Of a stretch of 64,000 nt of DNA, positions 50,593 to 59,550 are shown in pieces (the first letter of the stretch is position 1; every line of letters starts with the position of its first letter). The translations under genes and the position numbers were made by a program. This DNA comes from Cellulomonas dongxiuzhuiae (GTDB lineage: Bacteria; Actinomycetota; Actinomycetes; Actinomycetales; Cellulomonadaceae). A model generated the notes under the pieces. That model was not told where the DNA came from. It searched no databases and saw only the letters and a program-made list of their open reading frames with translations. The DNA is taken from positions 3,782,001 through 3,846,000 of the forward strand of contig NZ_CP076023.1 in NCBI RefSeq assembly GCF_018623035.1, read 5' to 3'.

Positions 50593-51459
50593 GTGACGCT
50601 CGTCGACCCCGTCCGACGCTGGCGCGCCCGCTCCGGCGAGGCGCTCTTCCTGCGTGTCGCCGGCCCTCACGGGCAGCGCAGCCGCGCGCGCATCCACGGC
50701 CGTCCCGGCGCCCGGTGGTTCGGCCCCGACGCCGCGGTACGGGTCGTCCACGGCGACGCGTCCATGTTCGTCGGCGGGCTGCGCTCGCTGCTCCTGCAGT
50801 CGCTGCACCCCGCCGCGATGGCGGGCGTCGCGAGCCACTCGGACTTCCGCGACGACCCGTGGGGCCGCCTCGCCGGCACGAGCACCTTCCTGGCCACCAC
50901 CGTGTTCGGGACAGCCGACGACGCCCAGGCCGCGGTCGACGCGGTGCGCACGATCCACGCGCGCGTGCGCGGCGTGACGCCCGAGGGCATCGCGTACGCG
51001 GCCGACGACCCGGACCTGCTGCGCTGGGTCCACGTCGCGGAGATCGAGAGCTTCCTCGTCGCGCACACGCGGTACGGCGCCCACCCGCTGAGCCCCTCGC
51101 GGGCCGACGAGTACGTGGCGCAGACCGCACGCGTCGGGCGCGCGCTGGGCGCCGTGGACGTCCCGGAGACGGTCGCCGGGCTCCGGGACGCGATCGAGGG
51201 CTACCGGCCCGTGCTGCGCGCGACGCCCGCCGCGCTCGACGCGGCCGAGTTCCTGCTGCGCGAGCCGCCCGTGCCGTGGACGCTGCGGCCGGGGTACGCG
51301 GCGCTCGCCGCCGCCGCCGTGGAGTCCCTGCCGGGCTGGGCGGCCCGCGCGCTGGGGCTCCCTCGCCCGGGCCGGGTCCGGGTCGCGGCCGCGCGCGCCG
51401 CCGGGCACGGTGCGACGCGCACGGTGCGGTGGCTGCTCGCGGGTCAGCCCGAGGGCTGA
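50593..51459 (+). CDS. DUF2236 / oxygenase MpaB family protein
   Basis: This is a 288-residue protein. The DUF2236 pattern is visible: VHGDASMFVGGLRSLLLQSL followed by HPAAMAGVASHSDFRDDPWG, GRLAGTSTFLATTVFGTADD, and AEIESFLVAHTRYG. The conserved histidines (HP, SH and AH) may bind heme b as in latex-clearing protein and MpaB relatives. The GTG start follows a GC-rich leader. Physiological role unknown; oxygenase activity is only inferred. Confidence 0.85.
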   Translation: MTLVDPVRRWRARSGEALFLRVAGPHGQRSRARIHGRPGARWFGPDAAVRVVHGDASMFVGGLRSLLLQSLHPAAMAGVASHSDFRDDPWGRLAGTSTFLATTVFGTADDAQAAVDAVRTIHARVRGVTPEGIAYAADDPDLLRWVHVAEIESFLVAHTRYGAHPLSPSRADEYVAQTARVGRALGAVDVPETVAGLRDAIEGYRPVLRATPAALDAAEFLLREPPVPWTLRPGYAALAAAAVESLPGWAARALGLPRPGRVRVAAARAAGHGATRTVRWLLAGQPEG

Positions 51460-51590
51460 GGCGCCGGGCCGGAGGCCCGCGGTCCCCGCGGAGGGCGACT
51501 GCGGACCGCTCGGAAGCGGCCCCCGGGGCTCCCGGATGGCAAACACCGTTGCCCCCGGGCCATAAGGGTTTAGGCCCGTTGACCCGACAT

Positions 51591-51604
51591 GGAAAACGTT
51601 TGCA
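51591..51604. promoter_or_regulatory. LacI-family-like operator upstream of the CE15 esterase
   Basis: GGAAAACGTTTGCA is centred on the CG of AACGTT and matches the LacI/CcpA-style consensus TGCAAACGTTTGCA at 12 of 14 positions. It overlaps the region just after a TTGACC -35-like hexamer at 51579-51584, where a repressor would block transcription of the CE15-CBM2 gene. No LacI-type gene is in the window. Confidence 0.5.
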
Positions 51605-51696
51605 GAGTGTCGCTCGACCCTGGGAGCAGTGCCGCTCACCCGCCGTCGTCGACCCGAGCGCCCCCCTCCCGCCACCCCCACGGAGGGAGAGACCCG

Positions 51697-53409
51697 GTGA
51701 GAACCACGGGCCGCTCGAAGTCCCGCCCCGCACTGGTCGTCATGACGTCGTTGGCGCTCGCCGCCGCCGTCGTCGTGGCCGACGTGCCCCACGCCCCACC
51801 CGCGCAGGCGGCACCGTTCGTCGAGGCCGTCGAGAACGCCGGTGCCGACTGCACGTTCCCGTCCCTGCCTGCCACGGCGTCGAGCTCGCGGCTGCCCGAC
51901 CCGTTCCGGCGGGCCGACGGCACGCGCATCACCACCAAGGCGGACTGGCGCTGCCAGCGTGAGCTGACCAGGCGCCTGATGGAGCGGTACGTCTACGGCG
52001 AGAAGCCGGGCAAGCCGGCGTCCGTGACCGGGAGCGTCACCAGCTCCCGGATCACGGTCAACGTCTCCCAGAACGGCCGCTCGACCAGCTTCTCGGCGAA
52101 CGTGTCGCTGCCCAGCGGCAACGGGCCCCACCCGGCGGTCGTGGTCTACGGCGGGTTCGGCGGCGACACCGCCACGATCCGCAGCTCGGGTGCCGCGGTG
52201 ATCAGCTTCGACCCCTACGTCGTGGGCAAGGAGGGCACCGGGCGGGCCAACAAGCAGGGCGCGTTCTACGACATCTACGGCTCGAACAGCCAGACCGGCC
52301 TGCTCATGGCCTGGGCGTGGGGCGTCAGCCGCATCATCGACGTCATCGAGGCCTCCGGCGGCTCGATCCTCAGGGCCGACGCCACCGGCGTGACCGGGTG
52401 CTCACGCTTCGGCAAGGGCGCCATCGTCGCCGGCGCGTTCGACCAGCGCATCGCCCTGACCATGCCCATCGAGTCCGGCACCGCGGGCGTGCCGATCTTC
52501 CGCGGCATCCCCGGCGAGGGCGCACAGTCCCTGAGCAGCGCCTACGGCGAGCAGCCCTGGTTCGGCGACGCGTTCGGGTCCTCCACCGGCAACCCGAACA
52601 ACCTGCCCGTGGACACCCACCAACTCCTCGGGCTGGTCGCACCGCGCGGCCTGTTCATCATGGACAACCCGCACATCGCCAACCTCGGCCCGCGCTCGGC
52701 GAGCGTCGCCGCGCTCGGCGGCGCCGAGATCTACAAGGCCCTGGGCGCCGGCAGCAACATCACGTACTGGTCCGACGTCGCCGACGGCAGCCACTGCGCC
52801 AACCGCCCCGAGTGGCGCACCCCGCTGCAGCAGAACATCCAGACCTTCCTGCTCGGCACCGGCACCCCGAACGGCCAGATGCGCATCTCCAGCCGCGCCG
52901 CAGGCAACCTGTCGCAGTGGATCGACTGGACGACGCCGACGCTCACGGACGGCCCCCGGCCGACCCAGACGCCGACGCCGACCGTCACGCCCACGCCGAC
53001 GGTCACGCCGACCCCGACGCCATCGGTCACGCCCACGCCGTCGGTCACGCCCACGCCGACGCCATCGGTCACGCCCACGCCATCGGTCACGCCCACGCCG
53101 ACGACGGGCCCCACGACGGCACCCGGTGGCTGCTCCGCCGTCGTGTCGCTGAACCAGTGGAACGGCGGGTTCGTCGCGACCGTGAGGATCACCGCAGGCT
53201 CGTCGGCGCTCAACGGCTGGACGACCACGGTCGCGCTGCCCGCCGGCGCGGGCGTCAGCAACTCCTGGAGCTCGGTCGGCAGCGGGTCGAGCGGCACGGT
53301 CCGGTTCACCAACGCACCGTGGAACGGGTCGGTGGGAGCGGGCCAGTCCACCGAGTTCGGCTTCCAGGGCACGGGCAACGGCCAGGGCCTCACGGCCACC
53401 TGCGCGTGA
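51697..53409 (+). CDS. Secreted glucuronoyl esterase (CE15) with C-terminal CBM2
   Basis: This 570-residue secreted enzyme probably cleaves ester bonds between glucuronoxylan and lignin. Signal peptide at residues 1-45 ([20 protein letters not shown] ending in AQAAP). CE15 domain about 50-395, with the nucleophile Ser236 in GCSRFGKGA, an acidic partner in the IESGT region, and the catalytic His in [12 protein letters not shown] linker of Thr-Pro-Ser repeats (about 425-470) leads to CBM2, starting [19 protein letters not shown] with the surface tryptophans NQW, LNGW and PWNGS. The start GTG was chosen for its GGAGGGAG ribosome-binding site. Confidence 0.92.
   Translation: MRTTGRSKSRPALVVMTSLALAAAVVVADVPHAPPAQAAPFVEAVENAGADCTFPSLPATASSSRLPDPFRRADGTRITTKADWRCQRELTRRLMERYVYGEKPGKPASVTGSVTSSRITVNVSQNGRSTSFSANVSLPSGNGPHPAVVVYGGFGGDTATIRSSGAAVISFDPYVVGKEGTGRANKQGAFYDIYGSNSQTGLLMAWAWGVSRIIDVIEASGGSILRADATGVTGCSRFGKGAIVAGAFDQRIALTMPIESGTAGVPIFRGIPGEGAQSLSSAYGEQPWFGDAFGSSTGNPNNLPVDTHQLLGLVAPRGLFIMDNPHIANLGPRSASVAALGGAEIYKALGAGSNITYWSDVADGSHCANRPEWRTPLQQNIQTFLLGTGTPNGQMRISSRAAGNLSQWIDWTTPTLTDGPRPTQTPTPTVTPTPTVTPTPTPSVTPTPSVTPTPTPSVTPTPSVTPTPTTGPTTAPGGCSAVVSLNQWNGGFVATVRITAGSSALNGWTTTVALPAGAGVSNSWSSVGSGSSGTVRFTNAPWNGSVGAGQSTEFGFQGTGNGQGLTATCA
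53020..53103 (+). repeat. Tandem 42-bp repeat (two copies) in the Thr-Pro linker
   Basis: Two 42-bp units (53020-53061 and 53062-53103) differ at one base. Each unit is two 18-bp CCATCGGTCACGCCCACG-type blocks plus a 6-bp CCGACG. They encode the [14 protein letters not shown] linker between CE15 and CBM2. Length changes by slippage would keep the frame. Confidence 0.85.
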
Positions 53410-53481
53410 CCTGACGGGTCGACCTGACGGGTCGCACCCGCCCCGGCCGGCGTGACGCCGCACCGGGCCCCCCGGACCACC

Positions 53482-53530
53482 GGGGTGTGAAGCGTTGCTG
53501 CCGGACTCCGGCACCAACGCTTCACACCCC
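53482..53530. terminator. Bidirectional hairpin terminator, copy 2 of a repeated palindrome
   Basis: GGGGTGTGAAGCGTTG (53482-53497) pairs with CAACGCTTCACACCCC (53515-53530), and the inner TGCCGG/CCGGCA pairs again, giving a long stem. It lies between the converging CE15 and glycerophosphodiesterase genes. The GCGTTGCTGCCGGA core is shared with the hairpin at 29123-29161. Confidence 0.85.
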
Positions 53531-53533
53531 GTG

Positions 53534-54277
53534 TCACCCGCGCGCGGCCAGCCAGCCGGCCAGGCGGTCCGGGCGGTCGGTGATGATCTCGTCGACGCCC
53601 AGCTCGACGGCCGCGGACCAGTGCGCCACGTCGTTCAGGGTCCACACCGCCACCTGCAGCCCCGCGTCGTGCAGCCGCGCCACCAGCCCGGGATCCCGCA
53701 GGACCGCCCGGCCGTGGGGGTTGGCCATACGGACGTCGAGGGCGGCGCACACGTCGAGCACGTCGCCGCCCACGTCCTCCAGCAGCAGGCCGCGCCGCAG
53801 GCCCGGGTCCGCCTCGCGCAGCGCCGCGACCGTGCGCGGGGAGAAGCTCTGCACCACGACGCGCGACGCCAGGCCCGCGTCCCGCAGCGGGCGCGTGACG
53901 CGCGCTGCCTCCTCGGGCGTCCACTCGCCCTTGACCTCGCAGAGCAGGTCGACGGACGGGTGCCGCAGCAGCAGGTCGACGACCTCCTCGAGCACCGGTA
54001 CACGCTGCCCGGCGTAGGCCGGCGAGAACCACGAGCCGGCGTCGAGCGCCCGCACCTCGGCGAGCGTCGTGCCGTCGAGCCGGCCGGACCCGGACGTCGT
54101 CGCGTCGAGCGTGTCGTCGTGGATCACCACGACGTGCCCGTCGGCGGTCAGCTGCACGTCGAGCTCGATCGCGTCGGCGCCCGCGCGGGCGGCGGACTCG
54201 AACGCCGCGAGGGTGTTCTGCGGCGCGACCCAGGAGCTCCCCCGGTGCGCGACGACCCTGGTCACGTGCGGCTCCAC
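53534..54277 (-). CDS. Glycerophosphodiester phosphodiesterase
   Basis: This 247-residue cytosolic enzyme hydrolyses glycerophosphodiesters to glycerol 3-phosphate. The GDPD signature is intact: VVAHRGSSWVAPQNTLAAFE with the catalytic His-Arg, GADAIELDVQLTADGHVVVI with metal-binding Glu and Asp, then HDDTLDATTSG with the second His. VDEIITDRPDRL near the end is also typical. Length matches the family. The start GTG at 54277 (GGGGAC before it) begins the homologous core; the longer frame upstream is unsupported. Confidence 0.93.
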   Translation of the reverse strand: MEPHVTRVVAHRGSSWVAPQNTLAAFESAARAGADAIELDVQLTADGHVVVIHDDTLDATTSGSGRLDGTTLAEVRALDAGSWFSPAYAGQRVPVLEEVVDLLLRHPSVDLLCEVKGEWTPEEAARVTRPLRDAGLASRVVVQSFSPRTVAALREADPGLRRGLLLEDVGGDVLDVCAALDVRMANPHGRAVLRDPGLVARLHDAGLQVAVWTLNDVAHWSAAVELGVDEIITDRPDRLAGWLAARG

Positions 54278-54432
54278 GTCCCCACGGTAGGCCGTCCTGG
54301 CCGCGCGGCGGTGGACCGCGACCGTGCGTCCGCGGTCACGCCCGCCCCGCCCCGCTCCTCGACGCGCGCGCCGCGGGCGGGTCACCTAGCGTGGCAGGAC
54401 CTGGTTCTCCAGCCACAGGGAAGCGTGCGCCC

Positions 54433-55623
54433 ATGATCGCTCCGCGCCATCGCGTCGTCATCGTCGGGGGCGGCAACGCCGGCATCTCGCTGGCGGCCAA
54501 GCTGCTGCGCAGCGGGTGCCCCGACGTCGCGCTCGTCGAACCCAACGAGGTGCACCACTACCGGCCGCTGCTGTCGTACGTCGCGGGAGGCGCCGCGACC
54601 CTCGACGACCTGCGCCGCCCGCAGGTCGACGTCGTACCGGCGGACGTGCACTGGTACGAGGACCGGGTGACGGCGGTCGATCCGCAGGCGTCGGTTATCC
54701 GCCTCGCCGGCGGCCGTTCGGTGGGCTACGGCGACCTCGTGCTGTGCCCCGGCTCGGAGGTCGACTGGGATGCCGTGCCGGGCCTGCGCGAGGCCGTCGC
54801 GACGCCGCACGCGTCGACCAGCTACCTCCCCGAGCACGCGCCCGAGACGTGGCAGATGCTGTCGACCCTCACGTCGGGGCGTGCGGTCTTCGTCATCTCC
54901 GACCGGCACGTTCCCTGCTCGCCCGTCGGGCTCAAGCCCCTGTTCCTCGCCGCGGGCCACTGGTGCGCGACCGGGGTGCTCGACACGATCACGATCGACC
55001 TGCTGGTCGAGGGTGCGCGCCTGGCCGGCACCGCCCGCGCCGACCGTGAGCTGCGCGCCGCGGCCGACGACTACGGCGTACGCGTCCGCACCGGCACGGC
55101 CGTGTCGCGCGTCGAGCCGGGGTCGCGGACGCTGCACCTGCGCACCGCCCACGGGACGGACACGCTGCCCTACGACGCCCTGTACGTCGCGCCGCCGCAC
55201 CGCGCGCCCGCGTGGGTGGCCGCGAGCGGGCTCGCGTCGGCCGGGTCCGACGGCTTCGTCGACGTCGACCCGCAGACCCTGCAGCACCGCGCGCACCCCC
55301 GGGTGTGGGCGCTGGGCGACGTCGCCACGGTCGACACGTCACCGTCCGGCGGTGCGCTGCGCAAGCAGGTCCCGGTGGTCGCGCACAACATCCCCGCGGC
55401 GCTCGTCGGCGGCACGCTGCGTCACTACGACGGCTACACGGTCGCCCCGGTGACGACGTCACGGCACGAGCTGCTGCTGGCCGAGCACAACCGCGACGAG
55501 CACGAGGAGCCGACCGTCCCCTTCCCCGACCTGGTCCGGCCGCGGCGCTCGCTCTACCTGTTCGACCGGTACGTGGAGCCGCAGGTGTACTGGCACCGGC
55601 TGCTGCGCGGCAAGGTGTCCTGA
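54433..55623 (+). CDS. FAD-dependent pyridine nucleotide-disulfide oxidoreductase, sulfide:quinone reductase-like
   Basis: This is a 396-residue flavoprotein. The FAD-binding start RVVIVGGGNAGISLAAKLLR, the middle SVGYGDLVLCPGSEVDWDAV (ATG-type motif) and the C-terminal AHPRVWALGDVATVDTSPSG (second FAD motif with the invariant Asp) place it with SQR/NDH-2 enzymes. The organisation CPDVALVEPNEVHHYRPLLS resembles sulfide:quinone oxidoreductases; a cysteine sits in DRHVPCSPVGLKP. Quinone reduction at the membrane is inferred; the electron donor is not clear. Start ATG at 54433 is the first in the conserved core. Confidence 0.85.
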   Translation: MIAPRHRVVIVGGGNAGISLAAKLLRSGCPDVALVEPNEVHHYRPLLSYVAGGAATLDDLRRPQVDVVPADVHWYEDRVTAVDPQASVIRLAGGRSVGYGDLVLCPGSEVDWDAVPGLREAVATPHASTSYLPEHAPETWQMLSTLTSGRAVFVISDRHVPCSPVGLKPLFLAAGHWCATGVLDTITIDLLVEGARLAGTARADRELRAAADDYGVRVRTGTAVSRVEPGSRTLHLRTAHGTDTLPYDALYVAPPHRAPAWVAASGLASAGSDGFVDVDPQTLQHRAHPRVWALGDVATVDTSPSGGALRKQVPVVAHNIPAALVGGTLRHYDGYTVAPVTTSRHELLLAEHNRDEHEEPTVPFPDLVRPRRSLYLFDRYVEPQVYWHRLLRGKVS

Positions 55624-55703
55624 CCGGGGCCACGCGACCCCGTGACCTCGCGCCCGTGCGGTGGTAGGACGGACTCCTGACGTCGCACCACCAGGGGGCC
55701 GCC

Positions 55704-57587
55704 ATGCGCACGTCCACGCTCGCCCGTCCGCTCGTCGTCGTCGCCGCGGCCCTCGCGCTCAGCGCCGGGGCGCTGCCGGGGAGCGCGGCGCCACCGGACA
55801 CGGCGCCGGACGTCGGCGACGGTGCCGAGCTCGACGGACGCGGCGGGCCGGGTGGACCCGGCGGGCACCCCGGCCCCGGCGGGCCGCACCCCGGGCGCCC
55901 GCCCGCGAAGGTGCCGGTCGCGGTCGGGAGCGGAGGTGCCGTCTCGACCGTCGACCCGGACGCCACGCGCGTCGGCCTGGACGTGCTGCGCCGGGGCGGC
56001 AACGCGGTCGACGCGGCGGTGGCCGCGGCCGCGACGCTGGGGGTGACCGAGCCGTACTCGGCCGGCATCGGCGGCGGTGGCTTCCTCGTCGTGTACGACG
56101 CGGCGAGCGGGACCGTGCAGACGGTCGACGGCCGCGAGACCGCTCCGGCCGCGATGGGTGCCGACGCGTTCGTCGAGGACGGGGTTGCGATCCCGTTCGA
56201 GGAGGCGGTGACGTCGGGGCTGTCGGTCGGCGTGCCGGGGACGCCCGCGACGTGGCAGGCGGCCCTCGACGCGTGGGGGACGCTGAGCCTGCGGGACGCG
56301 TTGGCGGGGGCGACGCGCGTCGCCGAGCGCGGGTTCGTCGTCGACCGGACGTTCGCGGAGCAGACCGCGCAGAACGCCGACCGGTTCGCCGACTTCCCGT
56401 CGACGGCCGCGCTGTTCCTCCCCCGCGGCGCCGTGCCGCGCGTCGGGTCCGTGCTCCGCAACCCCGACCTGGCGCGCACCTACCGCCTGCTGGCCCGCGA
56501 CGGGGTCGACGCCCTGTACACGGGGCGGCTGGCGCAGGAGATCGTCGACACCGCGCAGACGCCGCCGGTCGCGCCCGGCAGCGTGCGCGTGGTGCGCCCG
56601 GGGCTGCTCGAGACGGCCGACCTCGCCGCGTACGACGTCGTGCACCGCGAGCCCACGCACGTCGGTTACCGCGGGCTGGACGTGTACGGGATGGCGCCGC
56701 CGTCGTCCGGCGGGTCGACGGTCGGCGAGGCGCTGAACATCCTCGAGACCGTGGACCTGGGCGCGCTCGACGAGACGCAGTCGCTGCACCACTACATCGA
56801 GGCGGCGTCGCTCGCGTTCGCGGACCGCAACCGCTGGGTTGGGGACCCCGCGTTCGTCGACGTCCCGCTGGACGAGCTGCTGTCCGACGGCTTCGCCGCC
56901 GAGCGCGCGTGCCTGATCGACCCGGCGGCGGCGCTGCCCAAGCCGGTGGCACCCGGCTCCCCCGACGGGACGTACGGCGACTGCCCCCCGGGGGCCGACC
57001 CGGGCGACGGGTCACCCGAGGGCACGTCGACCACGCACCTGACCACGGCCGACCGCTGGGGCAACGTCGTGGCCTACACGCTGACCATCGAGTCGACGGG
57101 CGGCAGCGGGATCGTCGTCCCGGGCCGCGGGTTCCTGCTCAACAACGAGCTGACGGACTTCAACTTCACGGACACCCAGAACGGCGCCGACCCGAACCTG
57201 CCCGGTCCCGGCAAGCGTCCGCGCAGCTCGATGGCCCCGACGATCGTGCTGCAGGACGGACGGCCCCTGCTCGCGCTCGGGTCACCGGGCGGCTCGACGA
57301 TCATCACGACGGTGCTGCAGACGCTGGTGAACCGGGTCGACCTCGGCATGCGCCTCGACGAGGCCGTCGCCGCGCCGCGTGCGACCCCCCGCAACGGGAC
57401 GTCGATCCAGGCCGAGCCGGACTTCCCGCGCACGGGCCTCGAGGCGCTCGGGCACGTGTTCGCCGACAACCCGGAGATCGGGGCCGCCACCGCGATCGAG
57501 CTCCTCGACCGCGGGAAGCTGCTGTCGGTCGCCGAGCCGGAGCGCCGCGGCGGCGGCAGCGCGGGCGTGGTGCGGCCGGGTCGCTGA
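55704..57587 (+). CDS. ggt: Gamma-glutamyltransferase
   Basis: This 627-residue secreted, self-cleaving Ntn hydrolase removes gamma-glutamyl groups from glutathione-like compounds. Signal peptide at 1-30 (LVVVAAALALSAGALPGSAA), then a Gly/Pro-rich spacer of about 40 residues. The large subunit carries RGGNAVDAAVAAAATLGVTE and GIGGGGFLVVYDAASG. The processing Thr is at about residue 443 (TTHLTTADRWGN), with the later oxyanion-region GSPGGSTIITTVLQTLVNRV. Actinobacteria lack glutathione, so mycothiol or peptide substrates are possible. ATG preceded by GGGGGCCGCC; start is consistent with the signal peptide. Confidence 0.94.
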   Translation: MRTSTLARPLVVVAAALALSAGALPGSAAPPDTAPDVGDGAELDGRGGPGGPGGHPGPGGPHPGRPPAKVPVAVGSGGAVSTVDPDATRVGLDVLRRGGNAVDAAVAAAATLGVTEPYSAGIGGGGFLVVYDAASGTVQTVDGRETAPAAMGADAFVEDGVAIPFEEAVTSGLSVGVPGTPATWQAALDAWGTLSLRDALAGATRVAERGFVVDRTFAEQTAQNADRFADFPSTAALFLPRGAVPRVGSVLRNPDLARTYRLLARDGVDALYTGRLAQEIVDTAQTPPVAPGSVRVVRPGLLETADLAAYDVVHREPTHVGYRGLDVYGMAPPSSGGSTVGEALNILETVDLGALDETQSLHHYIEAASLAFADRNRWVGDPAFVDVPLDELLSDGFAAERACLIDPAAALPKPVAPGSPDGTYGDCPPGADPGDGSPEGTSTTHLTTADRWGNVVAYTLTIESTGGSGIVVPGRGFLLNNELTDFNFTDTQNGADPNLPGPGKRPRSSMAPTIVLQDGRPLLALGSPGGSTIITTVLQTLVNRVDLGMRLDEAVAAPRATPRNGTSIQAEPDFPRTGLEALGHVFADNPEIGAATAIELLDRGKLLSVAEPERRGGGSAGVVRPGR

Positions 57588-57632
57588 CCGTCGAGCAGGC
57601 CCGCTGCGCGGCGCGCACGGGACGCTCGGGCG

Positions 57633-58073
57633 TCAGCCGAGCAGAGCCATCACACGTCGCCGGACGCCCACGAGATCACCTCGTGCGGCCTGAGCCTCGT
57701 AGACGACGTCCAGTACGGCACCCAGCCCGTCGCTCTCACGTGCGTACCGGACGGCCGACGCGGCGCGTGCGAGGGAGAAGGCGTCGAGGTAGGCCTGCTG
57801 CGGCACCTGCCCCGCCTCCACCTGGTCCAGGACGTCCCACGCGCGCGCGTCGAGCTCGTCGACAAGAGCCGTGAGCGCATCTCGTCGAGACGACGGCTCC
57901 GCCTGGCGCGCTCGCGCTGCCGCCAGTGCCGCGTCGACCCGGGGGTCGGCGAGCCCGACGTCCTCGACGATCCACTCGCTGATCCCCTGTGCGACCGCAT
58001 GCAGCCGGGAAGGCGACGTCCCCCGCAGGATCTCCACGAGGTCCGGTGCCACCATGGACAGTCGAGCGCTCAT
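57633..58073 (-). CDS. Hypothetical helical protein, second of a coupled pair
   Basis: This 146-residue soluble protein is predicted largely helical (for example SRRDALTALVDELDARAWDV and AYLDAFSLARAASAVRYARE). No known family was recognised. The ATG overlaps the stop of the upstream gene (ATGA), so the two are translationally coupled. It sits at the start of a run of immunity-type genes, and its size and helical character would suit an immunity protein, but this is association only. It converges with ggt. Confidence 0.6.
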   Translation of the reverse strand: MSARLSMVAPDLVEILRGTSPSRLHAVAQGISEWIVEDVGLADPRVDAALAAARARQAEPSSRRDALTALVDELDARAWDVLDQVEAGQVPQQAYLDAFSLARAASAVRYARESDGLGAVLDVVYEAQAARGDLVGVRRRVMALLG

Positions 58074-58630
58074 GGCCGCCCCTCCAGAGCGTGCCGCCCG
58101 TGCTCCGCGAGCCGCTGCCGACCGACGCGCAGCGCCTCGTCGGCGAGCTCGGTCAGCCCTCCGGCCGGCCGTTCGATCCCCAGGGCGTCGACGAGGGGCT
58201 CGACCGCCAGCCGCAGCTCACCGCTGCTGGCGGCGACCTCGACCTCCCGCACGAGGTGGGCCAGCAGGTCGTCGGCACCACCCGCCCGGTACATCGCGGC
58301 CGCCACCGTCGCGGCCGTGAGGCGCACGTCCCGGAGGTCGTCCGGCCCCGCCAGGGCCGTCCGGACCCTGTCGGCGACCAGGTCGAACCGACGCCACTGA
58401 AGGCCCAGGGCGTGCAGCACCCAGGACGCGACGTCCGGGTGCTCGGGATGGTCGAGGAACCGCAGGAGCAGCTCCTCGGCGTGCGGCGAGCGCGCACGGG
58501 CGACGACACCGAGGAGCGAGAGCAGGTACGGCCCACGAGCCCCGGCGTCGATCTCGATCACCACGGAGGCCAGCTCGGACCGCGAGAGCGCGCGCTCCTC
58601 GGCGGCACGCTTCAGCCGGTCGACGTCCAT
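58070..58630 (-). CDS. Hypothetical HEAT-like helical protein, first of a coupled pair
   Basis: This is a 186-residue soluble protein of repeated amphipathic helices (RSELASVVIEIDAGARGPYL, HAEELLLRFLDHPEHPDVAS, WVLHALGLQWRRFDLVADRV), a HEAT-like pattern. It is coupled by ATGA to the next gene. Function is unknown; the context of barstar and Tdi1-like genes suggests an immunity or anti-toxin role, which is inference. The start ATG at 58630 has only weak upstream pairing (GGTGATG). Confidence 0.6.
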   Translation of the reverse strand: MDVDRLKRAAEERALSRSELASVVIEIDAGARGPYLLSLLGVVARARSPHAEELLLRFLDHPEHPDVASWVLHALGLQWRRFDLVADRVRTALAGPDDLRDVRLTAATVAAAMYRAGGADDLLAHLVREVEVAASSGELRLAVEPLVDALGIERPAGGLTELADEALRVGRQRLAEHGRHALEGRP

Positions 58631-58721
58631 CACCGGGCCACCGTAGGGCGCCGGGCAATTGCCGATGAGGGGGAGACCGGAGTCACGTGCCCGTGACGGT
58701 CTCGAGCGAGCCGCGCGCGGC

Positions 58722-59258
58722 TCACCCCGGGCGTCTGCGCGACTCCGCCCACTCGGCGTCGTTCCACAGCACGGGCGTGGCACCGACGTCCTGGAAGCCG
58801 ATCTGCGGGTCGTCGCTCTGCACGAGACACATGAACCGCCCACCGACGAGGGCCGCCGCCCGGGACTGCCTCGCCATGATGTCCAGAACAGCCTGCGCGG
58901 AGCGCGGGCACGCGGCGGCGAACCTGTCGTACCCCGTGAACACCAGCACGAGGCCCGTCGCATCCGGGTCCCAGCCGTACTCGTGCGCGACGACGTCGCG
59001 CATGCAGTCGTCCAGCGCGTCCAGGTTGCGGCCGTAGTGATCGGGCAGGCCCAGCGCCGACGCGACCCCCTCGTGCAGGTCGCTCTCGCTCGACCACGTG
59101 GAGGCGTCCACGATGGTGACCTCGTAGCCGCGCTCCACCAGCCGCTCGAGCGTCTCGTCGAGGACCCGGCGTCGCCAGAACAGCGTCACCGACGTGTTCG
59201 TCAACAGCCGGAACGCGACGTCCTGACGGAGCTCGTCGCCCTGTTCGAAGGCGCTCAC
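58722..59258 (-). CDS. Barstar family ribonuclease-inhibitor-like protein
   Basis: This 178-residue protein has a barstar fold at about 45-115: RGYEVTIVDASTWSSESDLH followed by GVASALGLPDHYGRNLDALD and DCMRDVVAHEYGWDP. The GLPDHYGRNLDALDD block is the diagnostic barstar signature, in which the Asp and Tyr residues contact barnase-type toxins. An extra C-terminal part of about 55 residues is not typical of the short classical form. No barnase-like gene lies in the window, so it would defend against an incoming toxin or control one encoded elsewhere. The GTG start at 59258 has a weak leader. Confidence 0.85.
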   Translation of the reverse strand: MSAFEQGDELRQDVAFRLLTNTSVTLFWRRRVLDETLERLVERGYEVTIVDASTWSSESDLHEGVASALGLPDHYGRNLDALDDCMRDVVAHEYGWDPDATGLVLVFTGYDRFAAACPRSAQAVLDIMARQSRAAALVGGRFMCLVQSDDPQIGFQDVGATPVLWNDAEWAESRRRPG

Positions 59259-59318
59259 GGCCGAAGCATAGGAGTCGGCCACTCCCTCGGCCGGCCGCTG
59301 ACGGGCGTGCTGCTGTGA

Positions 59319-59500
59319 CCAGGTTGCGGCGACGAGTACATCCTGGGCACCGACGATCTCCTCGTGATCCGGAGCGCCCTGAACGAGGTGCTCCACGGCC
59401 CGGACGCCGTCGAGGACTGGGAGTTCCAGACATGCCCGGGGGTCGCGCGCGGAGGCTCTCCGGACGCTGCAGCGGCTCGGCGCTCGAGGAGTCGCCTAGC
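59319..59500 (+). pseudogene. Frameshifted remnant of a small protein gene
   Basis: On the plus strand an open stretch encodes DEYILGTDDLLVIRSALNEV followed by LHGPDAVEDWEFQT, a pattern I associate with the C-terminal half of small actinobacterial proteins ending in ALNEV-G-EFQTR. There is no start codon after the in-frame TGA at 59316. After EFQT the original frame becomes Gly/Arg-rich, while the shifted frame reads AEALRTLQRLGARGVA and then stops at TAG 59498. A single-base frameshift fits. It is the only plus-strand feature in the immunity-gene run. Confidence 0.5.
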
Positions 59501-59550
59501 GTGCGGCCCGTAGGTCCTCAAGCCGGACGTGTGCTCGCCCGCCGGGCCGC

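Noticed and set aside
51465..51479. CGGGCC-GGA-GGCCCG hairpin after the DUF2236 gene
   Set aside because: Only a 6-bp stem with no supporting context; too common in GC-rich DNA.
51589..51696. An upstream ATG (MENVCRV...) extending the CE15 gene
   Set aside because: It begins just before the LacI-like operator and would bury the signal peptide; the GTG at 51697 has a good ribosome-binding site.
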